Shown piece by piece: positions 17,649-25,201 of a DNA stretch of 26,233 nucleotides. The stretch spans positions 782,367-808,599 of the forward strand of contig BFEA01000662.1 of assembly GCA_003427395.1 (NCBI GenBank), in the 5' to 3' direction. Every line of letters begins with the position of its first letter. Position 1 is the first letter of the stretch. This DNA is from Chara braunii (Eukaryota > Streptophyta > Charophyceae > Charales > Characeae). The notes under the pieces are model-generated. The model did no database searches. It worked only from the letters and a program-made list of their open reading frames with translations, and was not told where the DNA came from. Made by a program: the position numbers and the translations under genes.

Positions 17649-18422
17649 GGTCTCGCGGCACTACTCTCCACTCTCCAAATTCGGAGAGTTTTTGATTGCT
17701 GCACTAACTATCCAATTCCACCCCTGAAAAACCTTTGGACAGCCAATCTAATTCTCACCTCCAGACCACCGACGGAGTTTTTATCAGACTATAGCCCTGC
17801 TCAGTATATCCCCTGGAAATCAGAGCAATCAATGCTGGCAGGGGTTGCAGGAAAGACGCTGGACTTGGTTCCGAGCAGTAGAAGCTTCTCTCCTCCTGGG
17901 TTCACCTATGTACTTCTTAAAGGTTGCTGAGCCTGCTTCTCATCAAGATTGTCAAATGGGAAGCTGGACCCGGTTTCCAGCAGGTGCTGCTCCCCACCAA
18001 TAGATGGAGCCTCTCGGAGAGTGCCAGGGGTGTCTGCTCTTATCAGCACCCCTAGCAACCTTCTCGGGCTGTCTCTCTCTCAAAAAAAAAAAAAAAAAAA
18101 AAAAGGAACCGCCTTCGACAAGCACTCTTCGATCAGCCTGGTGGAGAGTGCCCAGCCTGCAACGGTGGTTTTTCGGATGGACCTCCACCCAACTCTCCAA
18201 AATGCTCCGAATCTCGAGAGTGTTTTGCCTGGATTCTGGGCGGACAAAATGCAAATCACGCCGTGTCCTCCAGTGCTTTCACCATGTCTGCTAGTGCACT
18301 CACAAATTGGAGTCTCGGAGAGTGAAGAGTCAGTACAGCGGTGAACGAATTCGGAGAGTTTCTCAGCTCTCCGCACACTCTCCCATTTTTCAGAATTATG
18401 TGGAGAGTAGTGCAGCGAGACC
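17649..18422. mobile_element. Nonautonomous foldback element with 5-bp target duplication
   Basis: The ends GGTCTCGC-GCACTACTCTCCAC and GTGGAGAGTAGTGC-GCGAGACC are reverse complements, flanked by CATTG at 17644-17648 and 18423-18427. Joining the flanks restores GGCAGGCATTGAATGCTCC, as in the uninterrupted unit at 16791. Because GGG/CCC borders the ends, a 3-bp ATT duplication is equally compatible. GGAGAGT-like words recur inside. It contains an R1 retroposon (17958-18104), so its own length is about 626 bp. Confidence 0.75.
17958..18104 (+). mobile_element. R1 retroposon, best-preserved copy with A23 tail
   Basis: It starts GGGAAGCTGGACCCGG, forms the GCTGGA/TCCAGC hairpin, and continues with CTGCTCCCCACCAATAGATGG, a second hairpin GGGGTG-TCTGCTCTTATCAG-CACCCC and a (CT)-rich stretch, then ends in A23 (18082-18104). 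It is about 147 bp with no open frame of note. Sharing 5' end, body and tail with the copies at 3749 and 23434 defines the family. No target duplication is visible here. Confidence 0.75.
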
Positions 18423-18700
18423 CATTGAATGCTCCCCATCTCCCACCGAGAATCACGTCACAAAGAGCCAAGAATCTTCTTCCCTGGGGGGGAAAAAAAA
18501 ACAAAGGGGAAAAGGGATACCAAGATCTGAACGTGATTATAGCCTTTTGATCCATCCCCTAAGGCCCATAAGTAAGGTCACAGATACATTCTGGAAAGTT
18601 GGACAATGAAACCCTGAACTTGAAATCCAAAGGGCTGACGGGCACTCACCAGAAACGAGTCTTCTTCCAGGAAAAACGAAAAGAAAGAAAAACAACGTTC

Positions 18701-19077
18701 CTTTTCTTTTTTTCTCTTTTCCCGGTTCCTTCTCTCCTTTGTCCCTTTTCACCTTCGTTGCCTTCAGCGTCCCCCTTTGCACATGCACAGCACACCAACA
18801 GAACATCTTGCAGTACACTTGCCCCTTTCCCCTGGGCCCATGCGCTTCGGAATCCTCCCCCGTTGTGCTACAAGCCTGATACAGAACCCCACTTGGCTCC
18901 CGAATATACCGGCAAGCGGGGAAACCATCAGTCTCTCCTAGGTGGAGCTCTGTTTTTGCCCATATACACGCAAGGCTGTGGTTTCTACGTACCAGCCTGC
19001 CTGCAATCGACTCGTACTCAATGGAAAAGTTTCTTTCAGGTGAAAATGGCCTCAAAGGGATTGGTGGTTAACACAAC
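18701..19077. other. No gene seen
   Basis: Overlapping frames of 160 and 172 codons exist on opposite strands (18599-19081 and 18537-19055), but they run through the tandem-repeat edge and lack recognisable domains. Confidence 0.4.
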
Positions 19078-19195
19078 TTAGATGAGGAGATGGTGCAGTA
19101 ACTCCGACGAAACAGTTTCTCACAGCCCCTCGTTTGTTGTCCTCTTCTCCCTCTCTGCCTACGGTTTACCGGGCAGTTCTATTTGACGATATATA
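19078..19195 (+). repeat. Hammerhead-repeat copy A (core decayed)
   Basis: Carries CTCCGACGAAACAGTTTCTCACAG in part and the shared body (CCCCTCGTTTGTTGTCC, CTGCCTACGGTTTACC, GGCAGTTCTATTTGACGATATA). The CTGATGA box is reduced to GATGAG and the cleavage triplet GTC is CTC, so it should be inactive. It ends in a TA microsatellite. Confidence 0.75.
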
Positions 19196-19243
19196 CATAC
19201 ATACATATATATGCATACATATATATACATATATATATACATA

Positions 19244-19929
19244 CAGGGTTTCCGGCGTTCAGGACGGGCCGAAGGGGAACGTTCGGACCCAAAAAAAAAA
19301 TCTGAAAAACATATATGTTATGCAGAAGAATAAACTAAACAACATTTGCCTCAACGTTACATCCAAATTCTTTACCAAACTTGAAATAAAAATAAAATAC
19401 TAAAAATAAATAATAATAATGACAATTAGAAAAAATAAAAGGAGAACGAAATTATTGAGTGGGCGAGCACGTTTTTGACACCGCCATCTTTGGCGATTTT
19501 TCATTTGTTTTTGGCTGTGAGAAATGCCATGAAAATGTATATATGTGTATAGTACATAATAGAGAATCTACAAATAAAGTTTGAAAAAATAATAATTTTG
19601 TTCATGCCCCGAAATAAAGGAAAAACAAAAAGTGAAAAGAGAGAAAAAACAAATTAGTGAGTGGGCAAGCAAGTTTTGACATCACCATCTTTGCCGATTT
19701 TTCAGTTTTGTTTGGCTAAGAAGAATGGCGTCAAAATTTAGGAGGAGGTACCTTACATCCCAAAGAACTCACAAAAAATCATTCAGAAAAAAATAACAAT
19801 AGTTAGATGCCAAAATAATTTTTTGCGGGGTCCAAACCCCTTCAGGTTCGGGCCCCGTACGGGGACCCGAACGCCCGAACGTTCGGGGGTCAGCTTAGGG
19901 GCCTCCGTACGTTCAGTCTGGCAACCCTG
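19244..19929. mobile_element. hAT-like nonautonomous transposon with 8-bp target duplication
   Basis: The ends CAGGGTTTCC...GGCAACCCTG are inverted, flanked by TATACATA at 19236-19243 and 19930-19937, a perfect 8-bp duplication. CAGGG-type ends and 8-bp duplications are typical of the hAT superfamily. The element is 686 bp with no transposase. Inside are two direct repeats (about 19452-19530 and 19652-19732, GAGTGGGC-AGCA and CATCTTTG-CGATTTTTCA) and a GC-rich subterminal hairpin near 19848-19885. Because the flank is a TA-rich microsatellite, a chance match is possible, but all eight bases agree. Confidence 0.8.
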
Positions 19930-19935
19930 TATACA

Positions 19936-20018
19936 TATATCGTCAAATAGAACTGCCCGGTAAACCCTCAGGCAGAGAGGGAGAAGAGGACAACAAACGA
20001 GGGGCTGTGACAAACTGT
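19936..20018 (-). repeat. Hammerhead-repeat copy B (body only)
   Basis: On the minus strand it reads from ACAGTTTG through ACAGCCCCTCGTTTG to GACGATAT. The CTGATGA, stem II and GAAA parts are missing and replaced by TA-rich sequence. It mirrors copy A across the hAT-like insertion. Confidence 0.75.
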
Positions 20019-20101
20019 ATACATATATATATATATTATATGTAGTGAAAAATATACATATATTAGTTATAACCACACAAATAATCACACAAGGACTTTT
20101 T

Positions 20102-20335
20102 CTTTTTTCTTTTCTTTTCTTTTTTAAGGGTCTTGCGCTGTTGAGGAGGGAACTCTTACTTCGTTTTTAACTTCTCTTTTTTAATACTTGAGTGGCACAT
20201 CGTTCTCCCATCTCACCGTAAACGGACAGGCCCTAGTTCATTTAGGCATTTCGTTCATCTGCTTCCATCTGGATTCAAACTCAGGTCTGCATTTCAAAAG
20301 CTTATGGGTGCACCAACTGAACTAGAGCCCTTAGT
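20102..20335 (-). mobile_element. tRNA-derived SINE with 15-bp target duplication
   Basis: ACACAAGGACTTTTT occurs at 20087-20101 and 20336-20350, a perfect 15-bp duplication. On the minus strand, the insert begins ACTAAGGGCTCTAGTTCAGTT, has an A box TAGTTCAGTTGG (20324-20313) and a B box GAGTTTGAATCC (20282-20271), then a body unrelated to tRNA and a 3' A/G-rich tail (about 20125-20102). The spacing and CTTTTGAAA anticodon-loop region suggest a tRNA-Lys-like origin, though that is tentative. Such elements are transcribed by RNA polymerase III and copied by a LINE reverse transcriptase. The identical duplication implies a fairly recent insertion. Confidence 0.88.
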
Positions 20336-20350
20336 ACACAAGGACTTTTT

Positions 20351-20640
20351 GGACTGTGCTCTGGACGTGATTACGGTTAGATGCATCCAGGTCTAGACGT
20401 AATTGCAATCAACTGCACTTAGTCTAAGAAAAGTGCTAGTGTGAGTATGACCTGAGTGTGCATTTGCCCTCCACATTGGGAGGAGGATGACCACCAATCT
20501 ATCTCAGTTCAGTTTGAAAGTACTTGTCTTTCAAGACATCATATCACATAGGATTCCGTTGACATTACATTAATCTTCTCTGCATCTTTCCAATTTTAAC
20601 AAATAAATAAATAAATAATCAATACATTGGCAAACAGAAT
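20351..20640. other. No gene seen
   Basis: Unremarkable sequence with an (AAAT)n patch at about 20599-20618. Confidence 0.4.
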
Positions 20641-20693
20641 GTATATATATATATATATATATCGTCAATATATATATATATATATATATAAAA
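20641..20693. repeat. (TA)n microsatellite
   Basis: Two TA runs separated by ATCGTCAA, which is the outer end of the hammerhead repeat read in reverse. A nearly deleted copy may lie here. Confidence 0.85.
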
Positions 20694-20702
20694 TATGTAT
20701 AT

Positions 20703-20817
20703 AGCCTCCCGAAGAGCCTGTGAAACTCTGACGAAACAGTTTGTCACCACCCCTCGTTTGTTGTCCTCTTCTCCTTCTCTGCGTACGGCTTATGGGGCAG
20801 CTCTGTTTGACGATATA
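20703..20817 (+). repeat. Hammerhead-repeat copy C (core changed)
   Basis: The box reads CCGAAGA instead of CTGATGA, stem II is weakened, but GAAACAGTTTGTC is intact. The body and GACGATATA end are as in the other copies. It is followed directly by copy D in the same orientation. Confidence 0.75.
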
Positions 20818-20920
20818 CTGGGTTCAGCCTCCTGATGAGTCCATGAAACTCCGACAGAACAGTTTGTCACAGCCCCTCGTTTGCTGTCCTCTTCTCTGCC
20901 TATGGTTCATGGGGCTATAT
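20818..20920 (+). repeat. Hammerhead-repeat copy D (GAAA box lost)
   Basis: Preceded by GGGTTCAGCCTC, it has CTGATGA at 20832-20838, but reads CCGACAGAAC where CCGACGAAAC is expected, and one stem II pair is lost. AGTTTGTC (GTC 20866-20868) is intact. The 3' body is shortened at about 20917. Confidence 0.78.
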
Positions 20921-21046
20921 ATTGGATTCAGCCTCCTGATGAGCCGGTGAAACTCCGACGAAATAGTTTGTCACAGCCCCTCGTTTGTTGTCCTCTTCTC
21001 TCTCTCTGCCTACGGTTTACCAGGCAGTTCTGTTTGTGACGATATA
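20921..21046 (+). ncRNA. Hammerhead-ribozyme repeat copy E
   Basis: After GGATTCAGCCTC the core has CTGATGA (20936-20942), stem II GCCGG/CCGAC with one C-A mismatch around TGAAACT, GAAA (20960-20963) and ATA/TGT-type stem III closing on GTC (20970-20972), after which the hammerhead cleavage site falls. The body continues as the shared repeat to GACGATATA. All invariant core bases are present. Stem I pairing next to the core is poor by eye (only AGCCC/GGAUU-type pairing further out), so activity is uncertain. Confidence 0.65.
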
Positions 21047-21104
21047 GGGGGCTGTGACAAACTGTTTCGTCGGAGTTTCACCGACTCATCAGGAGGCTGA
21101 ACCC
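21047..21104 (-). ncRNA. Hammerhead-ribozyme core, best copy (F)
   Basis: On the minus strand: GGGTTCAGCCTC, CTGATGA (21092-21086), a fully paired stem II GTCGG/CCGAC with loop TGAAACT, GAAA (21068-21065), a short stem III ACA/TGT with loop GTT, and GTC (21058-21056), then ACAGCCCC. Every invariant hammerhead position is canonical, and the short stem III is typical of minimal type I hammerheads in Penelope-like retroelements and satellite repeats. It abuts copy E tail-to-tail. The body is missing after GCCCC. Stem I is weak, as in copy E. Confidence 0.7.
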
Positions 21105-21403
21105 TCAACAGTCTGCAGAATCCCCTCACTAATTACACTGTAAATGATAATCTACCTTAACCAAAATCAAAGTAGACTATCACTCACCCACACCAGATGG
21201 AAAACTACAGAATGTCGGTTCACACCCCATCACAAGCCAGCAAAACATCCACGAAACAAAGAAAGGTCTGTCACAGCCAAAAAATACACTCCAGACACGC
21301 CGCTGGCACTAGAGGCACAGCATGGCCGCCTAGTAACGGCCCCGACCACTGCCGCTCGACCTGACCGGAAAAAAACGTAGCAGGAAGCTAGCGAAGTCGT
21401 AGC

Positions 21404-21475
21404 ATATATCGTCACAAACAGAACTGCCCGGTAAACCATAGGCAGAGAGAGAGAAGAGGACAACAAACGAGGGGA
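21404..21475 (-). repeat. Hammerhead-repeat copy G (body only)
   Basis: Minus-strand body from CCCCTCGTTTG to GACGATATATG. The ribozyme half is missing and replaced by a TA run at 21475. Confidence 0.75.
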
Positions 21476-21690
21476 TATATATATATATAACGAGTTGTAC
21501 ACAGATAATATTAACGTGCATGCATGGCGTCTGCACATCGGAGCCTTGTTTTGTAAAGGAGGATGACCATCAAGCTATGCACAAATAATCCAGATTAAAA
21601 AGCAAATATCTTTCTTGTAAAGGAGTTATAGGAAAGAAAATAGTGGCCCTGGTACCTAAATTGTTCTACATGTGGCTTCTGAACTTTTCA

Positions 21691-21740
21691 AGAGGGATGC
21701 TGGACCCGGTTCCCAACACGTGGTGCTCCTTGCGAATCGG
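21691..21740 (+). repeat. R1 retroposon fragment
   Basis: GGATGCTGGACCCGGTTCCC, then AACACGTGGTGCTCC and a GAATCGGAGCC phrase match the R1 head and its GGAGCC block. ATCGGAGCCTTGTTTTGT also occurs at about 21538-21555, so part of this is a local duplication. Confidence 0.55.
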
Positions 21741-21753
21741 AGCCTTGTTTTGT

Positions 21754-21856
21754 TATATATCGTCAAATAGAACTGCCCGGTAAACCGTAGGCAGAGAGGG
21801 AGAAGAGGACAACAAACGAGGGGCTGTGACAAACTGTTTCGTCGGAGTTTCACCGA
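21754..21856 (-). repeat. Hammerhead-repeat copy H (CTGATGA lost)
   Basis: On the minus strand, stem II GTCGG/CCGAC, GAAA, stem III and GTC are all intact and the body is full-length, but CTGATGA is replaced by TATATA. Copies truncated at the same side (B, G, H) all end in TA-rich sequence. Confidence 0.78.
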
Positions 21857-22200
21857 CTATATAAGAAAAGGAGTTATATATAAGAAAAGGAGTTATGGAA
21901 AATGCTGTACGTTTCACAGAACAAAATAAAAGCTGCATAATATACATACTCCTATAGGTTCTCCTTACATTATATTTTGAAAAAGCTTGAAACGTGATCT
22001 CCTTTTGTATTTCCAGGGTGTCCTAAGGGGTTCTTTCTTCTTCTTCTTTTTTTTTCTTGTTTTTTTTGAGACAACTGTGCCTGTGACCAGTGCAAAGTTC
22101 CGAATTCGCAGAAAATAACAGTACACTGCAAGTTCGGGCCAAGAGCACTTTGAAACTGCAAAAAAAAAAGGTGAATGATGCCTTCTACGACCTGCCAGTT
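21857..22200. other. No gene seen
   Basis: Repeated TATAAGAAAAGGAGTTAT phrases at about 21859-21895 and a TTC/T-rich run at about 22033-22067. No domain. Confidence 0.4.
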
Positions 22201-22222
22201 CAACAATTCGCAAAAACGGGGC

Positions 22223-22410
22223 TGTGGCCCAGCCGCGGGCATGGGAAAAAAAGACAAAAAAAAAAACATCTCAGTCGTGGCCCAGCTGCAGGCGTGAAAA
22301 AATAAAAGAAAACAAAAAAAAAGTTAACCCCCCCCCAAAAAAAACAACAACATCTCGGCCATGGCCCAACGGCGGGCGTAGAAGAAGCAGGAGGGAAAAA
22401 AAAAAGGGCG
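22223..22410. repeat. Degenerate minisatellite: GTGGCCCAGCYGC units between A tracts
   Basis: GTGGCCCAGCCGCGGGCATG (22223), GTGGCCCAGCTGCAGGCGTG (22277) and ATGGCCCAACGGCGGGCGTA (22361) alternate with A-rich stretches. Each later unit is preceded by ACATCTC. No coding signal. Confidence 0.6.
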
Positions 22411-22444
22411 ACAACGAGTGGCCGCCTGAGTTGTAAGTCGTAGG

Positions 22445-22512
22445 ATGGGGGTCCTCGACGCCGCGTTTCGACGGCTGCCAAGCCGTCTCCGAAGGGGGTT
22501 ACCACCAACAGT
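22445..22512 (-). ncRNA. Second hammerhead-like fold, core box changed
   Basis: On the minus strand: CCCC, CTTCGGA (22494-22488), a perfect 7-bp stem GACGGCT/AGCCGTC with loop TGGC, GAAA (22469-22466), stem III ACG/CGT with loop CGG, and GTC (22459-22457), then GAGGACCCCC. Stem I can pair next to the core (C-G, with GG/CC just beyond) and again further out (GGTGG/CCATC), with an internal loop between. The order and spacing match a type I hammerhead, but the invariant CTGANGA reads CTTCGGA (two changes), so it is likely inactive or a chance fold. Confidence 0.4.
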
Positions 22513-23169
22513 CCCACACTAGTCGCGCTATCCCACACCCACTTCCGTCCTTCGCCCAAGCCAGTCTCCGGAAACTAGTGAAAGCTCCGGTCCATCAGTC
22601 CTGAAAGGCATACAATCACTTCAAACTGGCATTATATGTTCACACCAAAACATCCAACTCACTACATTCCTAGCGTCCCTAAAGAAGTACTAACGTATTC
22701 CTCGCGAAGTTTCCAGGTACGAGACCAAAAACTACTTGCAAGGTTATAGGTCCAGAACAAAGGCGTAGTCGTCACGGTGGTGGGGCAACAAGCGGCACCC
22801 CGGTAAAGCCCACTGCAGAAGCCCGGAAAAAAGGTTAACAGTACCCTAAACTAAAATGACAAAGTGTTTGATCTGTAATATACAAGTAAAGTGTTCCGGA
22901 CAGGTACTGCTACCGTAACTGGGCGCAGACCCTGTGTCCGAATACAAGGAATTTCAAATTCAATTTGAAGGAATCATCACCATCAAGGCAAAACTTAGGT
23001 CCATCACTGCCATAATCTTTTTTTTTTTTTTTTTTGCGGTGCTGCGATAATCTCAACAGGGGGTCCAGGATATAAATGCTATATCAAACCAAAAATTTAA
23101 AGAGCAAAGTGAGCAAGGAAAGGAAACAAGAACTTCAAGGAGAGCCCTATCCCGAGTAGCTAAGGAAAA
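22513..23169. other. No gene seen
   Basis: Contains a T19 tract at about 23018-23035 and no open frame with a recognisable motif. Confidence 0.4.
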
Positions 23170-23359
23170 ACACAAAGCAAACATCTCCACACAGACAATC
23201 TATGAAATTCAATCAAGAGATATCACGTTAAACTGCCAAATGTCACCACGTCCAACAACAAAAGACACAAAGCAAACATCTCCACACAGACAAGCTATGA
23301 AATTCAATCAAGAAACATCACGCTAAACTGCCAAATGTCACCACGTCCAACAACAAAAG
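23170..23359. repeat. Tandem duplication, 95-bp unit
   Basis: Units 23170-23264 and 23265-23359 begin ACACAAAGCAAACATCTCC and end CCAACAACAAAAG, with four differences. A partial third (CAGTCCAACAACAAAAG) follows at 23364. Confidence 0.92.
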
Positions 23360-23433
23360 GTTTCAGTCCAACAACAAAAGAACCAGTCAGGACTCAGGAA
23401 AATCCTCCTTTCTCAGTTCGGCCTGAAGGGTCT

Positions 23434-23557
23434 TTTTTTTTTTTTTTTTTCCACCAATGTTAGAGGTGCTGGTAAAAGCAGACACCACTAGCACCTGGGG
23501 AGAGGCTCCGTCTATTGGTGGGGAGCATCACCTGCTGGAAACGGGTCCAACGTCCCA
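23434..23557 (-). mobile_element. R1 retroposon copy with A-tail
   Basis: On the minus strand: GGGACGTTGGACCCG, hairpin GTTGGA/TCCAGC, CTCCCCACCAATAGACGGAG, a GGTGTCTGCTTTTACCAGCACC hairpin in part, and an A tract (23434-23450). It agrees with the copy at 17958 over nearly its whole length. No target duplication found. Confidence 0.72.
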
Positions 23558-24287
23558 TATACAGACTGAATTTGGAGTACGTCAGAGAAGCAATTGTGGG
23601 AGGTTCCTGCCAGCATTGATTGCCCTGGAAACAAGGGGATTGACTGAGCAGGGCATTGGGAAAAAAAAGGGGGGGGAACCTCTTCGCCCTGAACCCGACG
23701 CCAGATACCTGCTGCTACACCCTAGTTCCTCCCTCCCCCTATCAGCCCCAGTCCCAACTGTCAATTCCTTTTTTTAGCGTCCCTTATACAATCAGAGAGT
23801 CTCAGACCTCATTATCCCGAGCAGTATGTTGCAGTTGTCTGGGGTACTAGCTGTGTGGGTGTTGATGCGTGTGCTGGCGACAGTGGCGAGCTAGGACTGC
23901 CTCTTCAGGCCCCCAAAGCCCACGTTTTTGGGGGCCGCCTGATTCTCTCTGTAATCACAAGCAGTGTGGCTACTCAGTCTATGGATATCTTTGCCTTACA
24001 GTAGAAGCTTCTGTTTCTGCACGCTTCAGCCACCTAGCCCTTAGCCTTCCCATCCATTCTGTCATTACTCCTTGCTCCCACTGTTTTTCATTCTCCATTC
24101 CTTCTCTTTTTTCATCCCTCTCCCCCATACCATGCTAATCCTACCAGGCTGTTAGCCGGTGGGGGGAAGAAATCTGGATATTCCTCACTCGGTCGCATTG
24201 GAGTTGAGTCCTCACTGGATGCAACGAAGAGCGCAGCGAGTTGCGATACTCTGTGACGCGCCAGCTTCCGGACCTGCGCCATCTTCC

Positions 24288-24288
<1 letters not shown>
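23558..24288. other. No gene seen
   Basis: AGCGTCCCTTATAC at about 23776 next to a T run may be another minimal R1 head in minus orientation. Otherwise short frames only. Confidence 0.4.
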
Positions 24289-24335
<47 letters not shown>

Positions 24336-24341
24336 CCCCCC
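24289..24341. repeat. Poly(C) tract, C44 then C8
   Basis: 44 consecutive C, one T, eight C. The Pro/Gly repeat peptides read through it are artefacts. Confidence 0.95.
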
Positions 24342-24615
24342 TCCATTTTTTCTTTTGTGATCTTTTGCAACCAGAGCGAAGAGGCCCCCCTTTTTTTTCA
24401 TGAATCGATGCGCATTACTTGAGGCCTGCCCCTTGTCATTTTGATCGGTTTTTGGAATTCCATCTTTTCGCAATTTGGGGAAATACATGGGAATTACACG
24501 CGCCTTAGCGAGCGCGCTGGGGATTTGGCTCGACAGTTAGAAATTCCGGAATAAGCGAGACCCGACGTCACGACGTGTCTGAAAAGGCGCAGGACTTTTT
24601 TTTCCCGCGTTCACT
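24342..24615. other. No gene seen
   Basis: Mixed sequence with a GCGAGCGCGC word near 24508. No domain. Confidence 0.4.
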
Positions 24616-24619
24616 CTAC

Positions 24620-24700
24620 GCGTGGAACTTGGCTCTTGAGGCTAAGGGCGCCGGTTCGAATTTGTGCTTGCACGGAGGAGGTCCTGTGGCTGATAATGTA
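24620..24700 (+). repeat. tRNA-like repeat, copy 1 (5' part lost)
   Basis: ACTTGGCTCTTGAGGCTAAG, B-box-like GGTTCGAATTT at 24653-24663 and GTGCTTGCACGGAGGAGGTC match copies 2 and 3. The A-box side (TAGTGGTTAAGAG) is absent. Confidence 0.65.
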
Positions 24701-24867
24701 CATACTGTACTTTAACCGGGTAACCAGCCCGCTATTTGGATGTGGTGGCCCGTGGATAAAACCGTTGGATAAGCAGTTGTGCTGGATGGGAGCGGAGTGT
24801 GCGACTACTGCCTGTGTGGCGGATGCCTAGTGTGGTGTTGTGTGTGTGTGTGTGTGAGTTGAAGGAC

Positions 24868-25036
24868 ACTACAGCCATGCAGGGGTGGGATGGATATCAC
24901 GACCGGCATGGATCCACTTTTGTACACTGTATCATGGCTGTAGTGGTTAAGAGACTTGGCTCTTAAGGCTAAAGGTCCCGGTTCGAATCCGTGCTTGCAC
25001 GGAGGAGGTCCTGCGGCTGATAATGTACATACTGTG
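24868..25036 (+). repeat. tRNA-like repeat, copy 2
   Basis: CACTACAGCCATG (24868) and CATGGCTGTAGTG (24933) form an inverted pair enclosing GGATGGATATCACGACCGGC and GATCCACTTTTGTACAC. Then comes a tRNA-like segment: TAGTGGTTAAGAG (A-box-like, 24941), CTTGGCTCTTAAGGCTAAAG and a perfect B box GGTTCGAATCC (24980-24990) in a T-arm-like context, and the tail GATAATGTACATACTGTG. It could be a tRNA-derived SINE head or a satellite built from one. It is not a functional tRNA, since the acceptor stem does not close. Confidence 0.65.
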
Positions 25037-25201
25037 CACTACAACCATGAAGAGGTGGGGTGGATATCATGATCGGCATGGATCCACTTTTGTACACCGT
25101 GTCATGGCTGTAGTGGTTAAGAGACTTGGCTCTTGCGGCTAAGGGCGCCGGTTCAAATCCGTGCTTGCATGGAGGAGGTCCTGGCTGATAATGTACATAC
25201 T
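25037..25201 (+). repeat. tRNA-like repeat, copy 3
   Basis: Same layout as copy 2, 170 bp downstream: CACTACAACCATG (25037), TAGTGGTTAAGAG (25111), and B box GGTTCAAATCC (25150-25160) with one change. It ends GATAATGTACATACTG. The regular spacing of copies 2 and 3 indicates tandem duplication. Confidence 0.65.

Larger units (their letters stand above)
16580..18700. repeat. Old tandem array, about 200-bp unit, four units, broken by insertions
   Basis: Unit landmarks are GGGGAAAAAGGATACC-AG, TGAAGGTGATTGCCCTCAGAT, GCCAGATACATTCTGGAAAG, GGGCTGGCAGGCATT and GCCAAGAATATTCTC followed by an A-rich end. They occur at 16580-16670 (partial), 16671-16877, 17133 to about 18505 (split) and 18505-18700. 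In the third unit the landmarks are interrupted exactly where two foreign elements (17224-17600 and 17649-18422) sit. This gives the order of events: array first, insertions later. Confidence 0.72.

Noticed and set aside
24940-24998. Functional tRNA gene
   Set aside because: Boxes are good, but no closing acceptor stem or proper anticodon arm is visible, and the unit is repeated as a longer block.
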